A stretch of 9,917 bases of DNA from NCBI GenBank assembly GCA_002469915.1, contig DKOG01000235.1, positions 1 through 9,917 of the forward strand, given 5' to 3'. This DNA comes from Bacteroidetes bacterium UBA7368. GTDB lineage: Bacteria; Bacteroidota; Rhodothermia; Rhodothermales; UBA10348. Below are positions 7,125 to 9,917 of the stretch, in pieces. How positions within the stretch are numbered: the stretch's first letter is position 1; every line of letters starts with the position of its first letter. Below the pieces are notes generated by a model. The model was not told where the DNA came from, did no database searches, and worked only from the letters and a program-made list of their open reading frames with translations. Position numbers and translations under genes: made by a program.

Positions 7125-7892
7125 CTATCTATCTTTTACGCACCGGACTCCAATAGTCGAGGTAGTAATGGTTTTCAGAGTACCTGCACGCCAGTATGTT
7201 CGTGCAACATGGCGCTCGGCTGAAAAGCCACCGCCCCTTGCTAACCGAAGTTCACGTGTGGACAGATCTATCCAGACGGGATTTTCTCCAGGCTCTGGAT
7301 AAGACTCGTAGTACTCCGCTATCCACTCCGCAACATTGCCACCCATATCATAGAGACCAAAAGCGTTTGGTTTCTTAGTGGCAACCGGGAAACTCTCTGC
7401 CAAAGAGTTTACTCTATGACGAACGTACTCATCCATTTCATCTTCTTCGTCTGTGCCCGGATATAGTTGTTTGGTCGCGCCCCCTGCTGCGGCATACTCC
7501 CATTCCTGCTCCGAGGGGAGACGACCACCGATAAATGCGCAGAAGGCCACGGCATCGTCCCACGTCATTCCGCCTGCAGCGCGACTTCCTCGATCCGGTT
7601 GCCCAGAAAGCACTGATACTCGATTGGTTTTGCTTGCAAACCAGTCAAATTGATCTAGCGTCGTTTCGTACTTGGAAATATAAAACGGTTCTAAGGTTAC
7701 CGGATGAGTCGGCATCGCGTCCTCGAGCTCCTCAAAAAAGGTATCCCCCATCACAAAAGAGCCGCCCTCTAATGGCACCCACTCAAACTCAAGTGCTTTG
7801 AGTTCGGTCGCAATTCGAGACGAAGCACATCCACTGACTAACAGAGTAAATAGAAGTAAAATTCGGTGCATCTGGAGCGGGATTGGTGACAT
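7125..7892 (-). CDS. Lipoprotein with FGE-sulfatase (SUMF1) domain, non-catalytic type
   Basis: A 255-residue protein. The ATG at 7892 is preferred because AGAGG lies 8 bases upstream; ATG 7871 would still keep the signal. Residues 9-22 form a lipoprotein signal with lipobox VSGC (Cys22), followed by Ala-Ser-Ser, favouring the outer membrane. The rest is one formylglycine-generating-enzyme-like domain: EWVPLEGGSFVMGD (37-50), HPVTLEPFYISKYETT (63-78), MTWDDAVAFCAFIGGRLPSEQEWEYAAAGG (109-138), NAFGLYDMGGNVAEW (176-190), RLARGGGFSAERHVARTYWRAG (216-237) and IGVRCV (247-252). True FGEs have a Cys pair in the segment after the RGG-SW motif that binds copper; here that stretch (220-237) has none, so sulfatase activation is unlikely. 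Members like this may bind carbohydrate or protein at the surface. Same strand as feo, but 167 bp and an operator separate them. Confidence 0.88.
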   Translation of the reverse strand: MSPIPLQMHRILLLFTLLVSGCASSRIATELKALEFEWVPLEGGSFVMGDTFFEELEDAMPTHPVTLEPFYISKYETTLDQFDWFASKTNRVSVLSGQPDRGSRAAGGMTWDDAVAFCAFIGGRLPSEQEWEYAAAGGATKQLYPGTDEEDEMDEYVRHRVNSLAESFPVATKKPNAFGLYDMGGNVAEWIAEYYESYPEPGENPVWIDLSTRELRLARGGGFSAERHVARTYWRAGTLKTITTSTIGVRCVKDR

Positions 7893-8292
7893 GCATGTGA
7901 CCTCTTTACCGAAACTAAGTTGCCCTCACACCCAAGCCGATTCATACCGCAGTGATTGAATGGGATTAGCCGTTGCGCAATCCTAATAGGTTGATGAACG
8001 AGTAGCCTTTTTGGCGCTTCAGATTCCTGAACATAATCTGGAAATAGTTTTTCAGCATAGTGCGATATGACCTTTTGTCGCTTGAGAGCACGCGTTCTAC
8101 ACGAGTCAATAGCGCAAATGGTTAGACCTCAACATCTCAGGCGTCATGGAGGCAGAGCGATGTTGTTTCAATATCGAAACACTCACTAATGACACCCCCC
8201 TTTTTTAAGTGTTTTTAGACATATTCACCTATTGGCATGCTGATTGAAGAAGACGTGGGCACAGTCTTAAATCACAAATCAAACGGGCCTAC
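7893..8292. other. 400-bp divergent intergenic region
   Basis: Must hold the promoters of the SUMF1-type lipoprotein (minus) and the secreted protein (plus), but I find no convincing -35/-10 pair for either. It contains a TTGCGCAA palindrome at 7973-7980 inside overlapping inverted repeats (GATTG/CAATC and GGATT/AATCC). A 7-bp inverted repeat CAACATC/GATGTTG lies at 8130-8165, GTTTC-N6-GAAAC at 8165-8180, and a C6T6 run at 8195-8206. No ORF with a ribosome binding site and no tRNA-like fold was seen. Confidence 0.5.
8130..8180. repeat. Two adjoining inverted repeats upstream of the secreted protein gene
   Basis: CAACATC (8130-8136) pairs perfectly with GATGTTG (8159-8165) across a 22-base loop. 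The last G of that arm also begins GTTTC (8165-8169), which pairs with GAAAC (8176-8180) across AATATC. The second repeat has the form of a 16-bp near-palindrome that a dimeric regulator might bind. They lie 113-163 bases before the ATG at 8293. Function unknown; they could be operator sites, leader structure or chance. Confidence 0.35.
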
Positions 8293-8766
8293 ATGAAACG
8301 CTTTTTCACCCTCGCCTTTACCATCTTCGCCTTCTCAACGTCTGCTTTTGCTCAGGCAAACGTAGCTAGCCAGCAAGTCACCATTAACGTGAATGAGATT
8401 GCTGTCATCTCCGTTGTTGGCAACGTCTCGATGACTATTAATGCTGCAACCGCAGGTCAAGCACCTGATGCTGTAACTGCTTCATCTACATATCACATGA
8501 CCACGAACGGATCGGACAAAAAGATCACTGGCGAATTGGATGTTAATATGCCAACTGGCCTTACCCTCAACACAACTATGGCTGCCCCTACAGGTGCTAC
8601 CTCAGAAGGAAAAAAGAGTTTGTCTACTAGTTCCGTAGATCTCGTAAAGAGCATCACTCGCGTTCGTGGTGCCGGCTTAGCCCTCAACTACCAGGCCGTT
8701 GCAACGGTAGATGCAGAGCCTGACACGGTTGTTCGCACGGTGACCTACACCATCACAAACAACTAA
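8293..8766 (+). CDS. Sec-exported, beta-rich surface or periplasmic protein, unknown function
   Basis: A 157-residue protein with a textbook Sec signal peptide: MKRFF, a hydrophobic core, and AFA at 18-20 with cleavage before Gln21. The mature 137 residues have no Cys and are very rich in Thr, Val, Ala, Ser and Asn, in alternating patterns typical of a beta sandwich (VTINVNEIAVISVVGNVSMTI at 29-49; TVVRTVTYTITNN at the C-terminus). The pattern of NVNEIAVISV near the start, then TTNGSDKKITGELDVNMPTG, and a closing TYTIT strand resembles small secreted proteins I have seen in Bacteroidota-type genomes and, more loosely, pilin or DUF4402-like surface domains; I cannot name the family. No Shine-Dalgarno is visible before the ATG. 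It is a single-gene unit: divergent from the lipoprotein upstream and closed by a strong terminator. Confidence 0.85.
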   Translation: MKRFFTLAFTIFAFSTSAFAQANVASQQVTINVNEIAVISVVGNVSMTINAATAGQAPDAVTASSTYHMTTNGSDKKITGELDVNMPTGLTLNTTMAAPTGATSEGKKSLSTSSVDLVKSITRVRGAGLALNYQAVATVDAEPDTVVRTVTYTITNN

Positions 8767-8818
8767 ACCGGTAGGAAAGACACCTAACCCTCATAAATAG
8801 CTGATTCTTTCCAATATC

Positions 8819-8856
8819 AAAGAGATGGGCGGGCCGATAGGCCCGCCCATCTCTTT
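8819..8856. terminator. Strong bidirectional intrinsic terminator
   Basis: A perfect 17-bp stem with a GATA loop: the left arm (8819-8835) begins AAAGAG and ends GGGCC; the right arm (8840-8856) begins GGCCC and ends CTCTTT, with one more T after it. The GC-rich core with A-rich and T-rich ends works in both directions. It lies between the convergent secreted protein gene (stop at 8766) and the membrane protein gene (stop at 8877) and probably ends both transcripts. Confidence 0.92.
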
Positions 8857-8876
8857 TCTGTTCGACCACGTTTCGT

Positions 8877-9917
8877 CTACGTTCGCAGCAAGCGCATACA
8901 TACCGGTACGGCAGCCAACACTGGCAGCACAGAGAACAATCCGATCGCTGGCATCCAAAGAGCCATAACCGAAGGAAAAACCCAGACGGTAGACACGGGA
9001 ATCAACATGAGGATGAGCACGATAGACGCAGAGAAAAAGGGACGTGCAACTCGATGATCATCAGCAAGAGCCATCAGCAATATTGTAGAAGACACGATAC
9101 CGAGCAGCAGCAGGTGTAAGAAAAGAATCCGATCCTGATGATGATCTGCCCACCATATTGTCGGCCATGGTCCAAGTACCACGAGGGCAAATGACTTTGT
9201 TAACAGTGCGCCCACAGGCAGGCGCCACCATCCCGATGATTGCTTCCACAGACCAACCGCAATCCAACCCAAACCTACTCCCGAAAGAACAGCTGCCAAC
9301 CGGGCATACCACTGAATCGCAGGGGATAGAATATTAGACGGCATAGCAAAGAGGAAGGCTGTTGCTACGCCCGCACCAAGTAGTGCGAGTGCGATGCTAA
9401 ATAACCGTGAGGGGGGAAGCGGAAACCGGCGAACAAGGAGGGCTAGACAACCAAGGGTAAGCCATCCCTCTGTGAAATAGCTCAAAAACATATGCTTAAA
9501 GGACTCTACCCAGACCGGGTTTTTCAAACCAAGCGGAGCTACAGCGGATATACCCCAAGCCCCAATCGATGACGCCACCAGAAAAATAACCGCTGCCCAA
9601 GCGAGCGGATCAGGCTTTCTAAGCTGGATCCATCTCCAAACAAACCCATACCAAATCAGCATAACCAATCCGGAAATGGCAACAGCAGGCGGCATGGTAA
9701 CCGGTCCAAAAGTGCCCGCCGTATACCCGTAAAACAGAAACAACGGCCATGCGAGTAAACCAGTGAGCCAAGCGGCCCAGGCGCAGCGCCGCACGATCAA
9801 ATCATTCGGAATCAGCAGTACGAAAAGGGAGGGCACTGCCCAGGAGAAATACATCAAATGAGAATGGGCATGTCGGATGTTGCCCAGACTCAGCCCAGCA
9901 AGCCATCCTCCGTTCAT
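8877..9917 (-). CDS. Polytopic membrane protein with HAHSH motif, heme-copper-oxidase-like (probably N-terminally cut)
   Basis: At least 346 residues with about 10 hydrophobic segments. The first visible Met is the last codon of the window (9917-9915), so the true start may lie outside; homologous proteins I recall have one more helix before the HAHSH motif, so I treat it as partial. His16, His18 and His20 lie in RHAHSHLMYFSW at the start of the first visible helix; a second cluster, DHHQDRILFLHLLLLG (258-273), starts a later helix. Paired His at helix starts is the pattern of heme-copper oxidase subunit I and NnrS-like proteins, suggesting a heme-binding membrane protein, but no catalytic Cu-site Tyr-His signature was identified. 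It converges on the secreted protein gene. Function unknown; heme binding is inference. Confidence 0.75.
   Translation of the reverse strand: MNGGWLAGLSLGNIRHAHSHLMYFSWAVPSLFVLLIPNDLIVRRCAWAAWLTGLLAWPLFLFYGYTAGTFGPVTMPPAVAISGLVMLIWYGFVWRWIQLRKPDPLAWAAVIFLVASSIGAWGISAVAPLGLKNPVWVESFKHMFLSYFTEGWLTLGCLALLVRRFPLPPSRLFSIALALLGAGVATAFLFAMPSNILSPAIQWYARLAAVLSGVGLGWIAVGLWKQSSGWWRLPVGALLTKSFALVVLGPWPTIWWADHHQDRILFLHLLLLGIVSSTILLMALADDHRVARPFFSASIVLILMLIPVSTVWVFPSVMALWMPAIGLFSVLPVLAAVPVCMRLLRT

Noticed and set aside
7125..7892. Authentic formylglycine-generating enzyme or EgtB
   Set aside because: The Cys pair of FGE is absent, and the DinB-type iron-binding domain of EgtB is absent; only the fold is shared.
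8149..8208. Short plus-strand ORF of 20 or so codons around 8146-8208
   Set aside because: No ribosome binding site, no recognisable peptide, and it runs through inverted repeats and a C6T6 tract.
7893..8292. tRNA or CRISPR in the long intergenic region
   Set aside because: No T-loop GGTTCGA-type motif with matching acceptor stem, and no regularly spaced direct repeats.

Overview
The window reads as an ordinary chromosomal segment of a Gram-negative bacterium. There are three outer-envelope type exported proteins (two lipoproteins and one Sec-exported protein), a class 2-like quinone-dependent PyrD, and an HAHSH-motif polytopic membrane protein of a kind I associate with the Bacteroidota/Rhodothermota/Balneolota area. 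Several genes lack a clear Shine-Dalgarno sequence, which fits that area. The assignment is an inference from protein style only; no rRNA or other phylogenetic marker is present.

Layout: (1) bases 1-404, minus strand: the N-terminal part of a PhzF-family isomerase, cut by the window edge. (2) 517-4219, plus strand: pyrD, a long-chain acyl-CoA ligase and a small lipoprotein of unknown function, separated by gaps of 137 and 146 bp, so probably not one tight operon. (3) 6957-4234, minus strand: a compact ferrous iron uptake operon, feoA-feoA-feoB, with a 4-bp overlap between the two feoA genes and a 23-bp near-perfect palindrome (7032-7054) upstream that is the best operator candidate in the window. 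(4) 7892-7125, minus strand: a lipoprotein with an FGE-sulfatase (SUMF1) fold that lacks the catalytic cysteines. (5) 7893-8292: a 400-bp divergent intergenic region with some inverted repeats. (6) 8293-8766, plus strand: a secreted, Thr/Val/Ala-rich, probably beta-rich protein. (7) 8819-8856: a perfect 17-bp stem terminator. (8) 9917-8877, minus strand: a polytopic membrane protein with a heme-copper-like His pattern, probably cut at its N-terminus by the window edge.

How the genes work together: the clearest functional unit is the feo operon. FeoB is the GTP-dependent Fe(II) channel, the two small FeoA SH3-like proteins are its cytoplasmic partners, and the palindrome probably binds a metal-dependent repressor. 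PyrD (UMP synthesis) and the acyl-CoA ligase (fatty acid activation) are housekeeping genes. I found no defence system, mobile element, CRISPR array, tRNA or rRNA, and nothing I would call a new multi-gene system. The points most worth a second look are the absence of any ATG/GTG/TTG start for feoB ahead of its P-loop, the Cys in place of the class 2 catalytic Ser in PyrD, and the palindromic feo operator.
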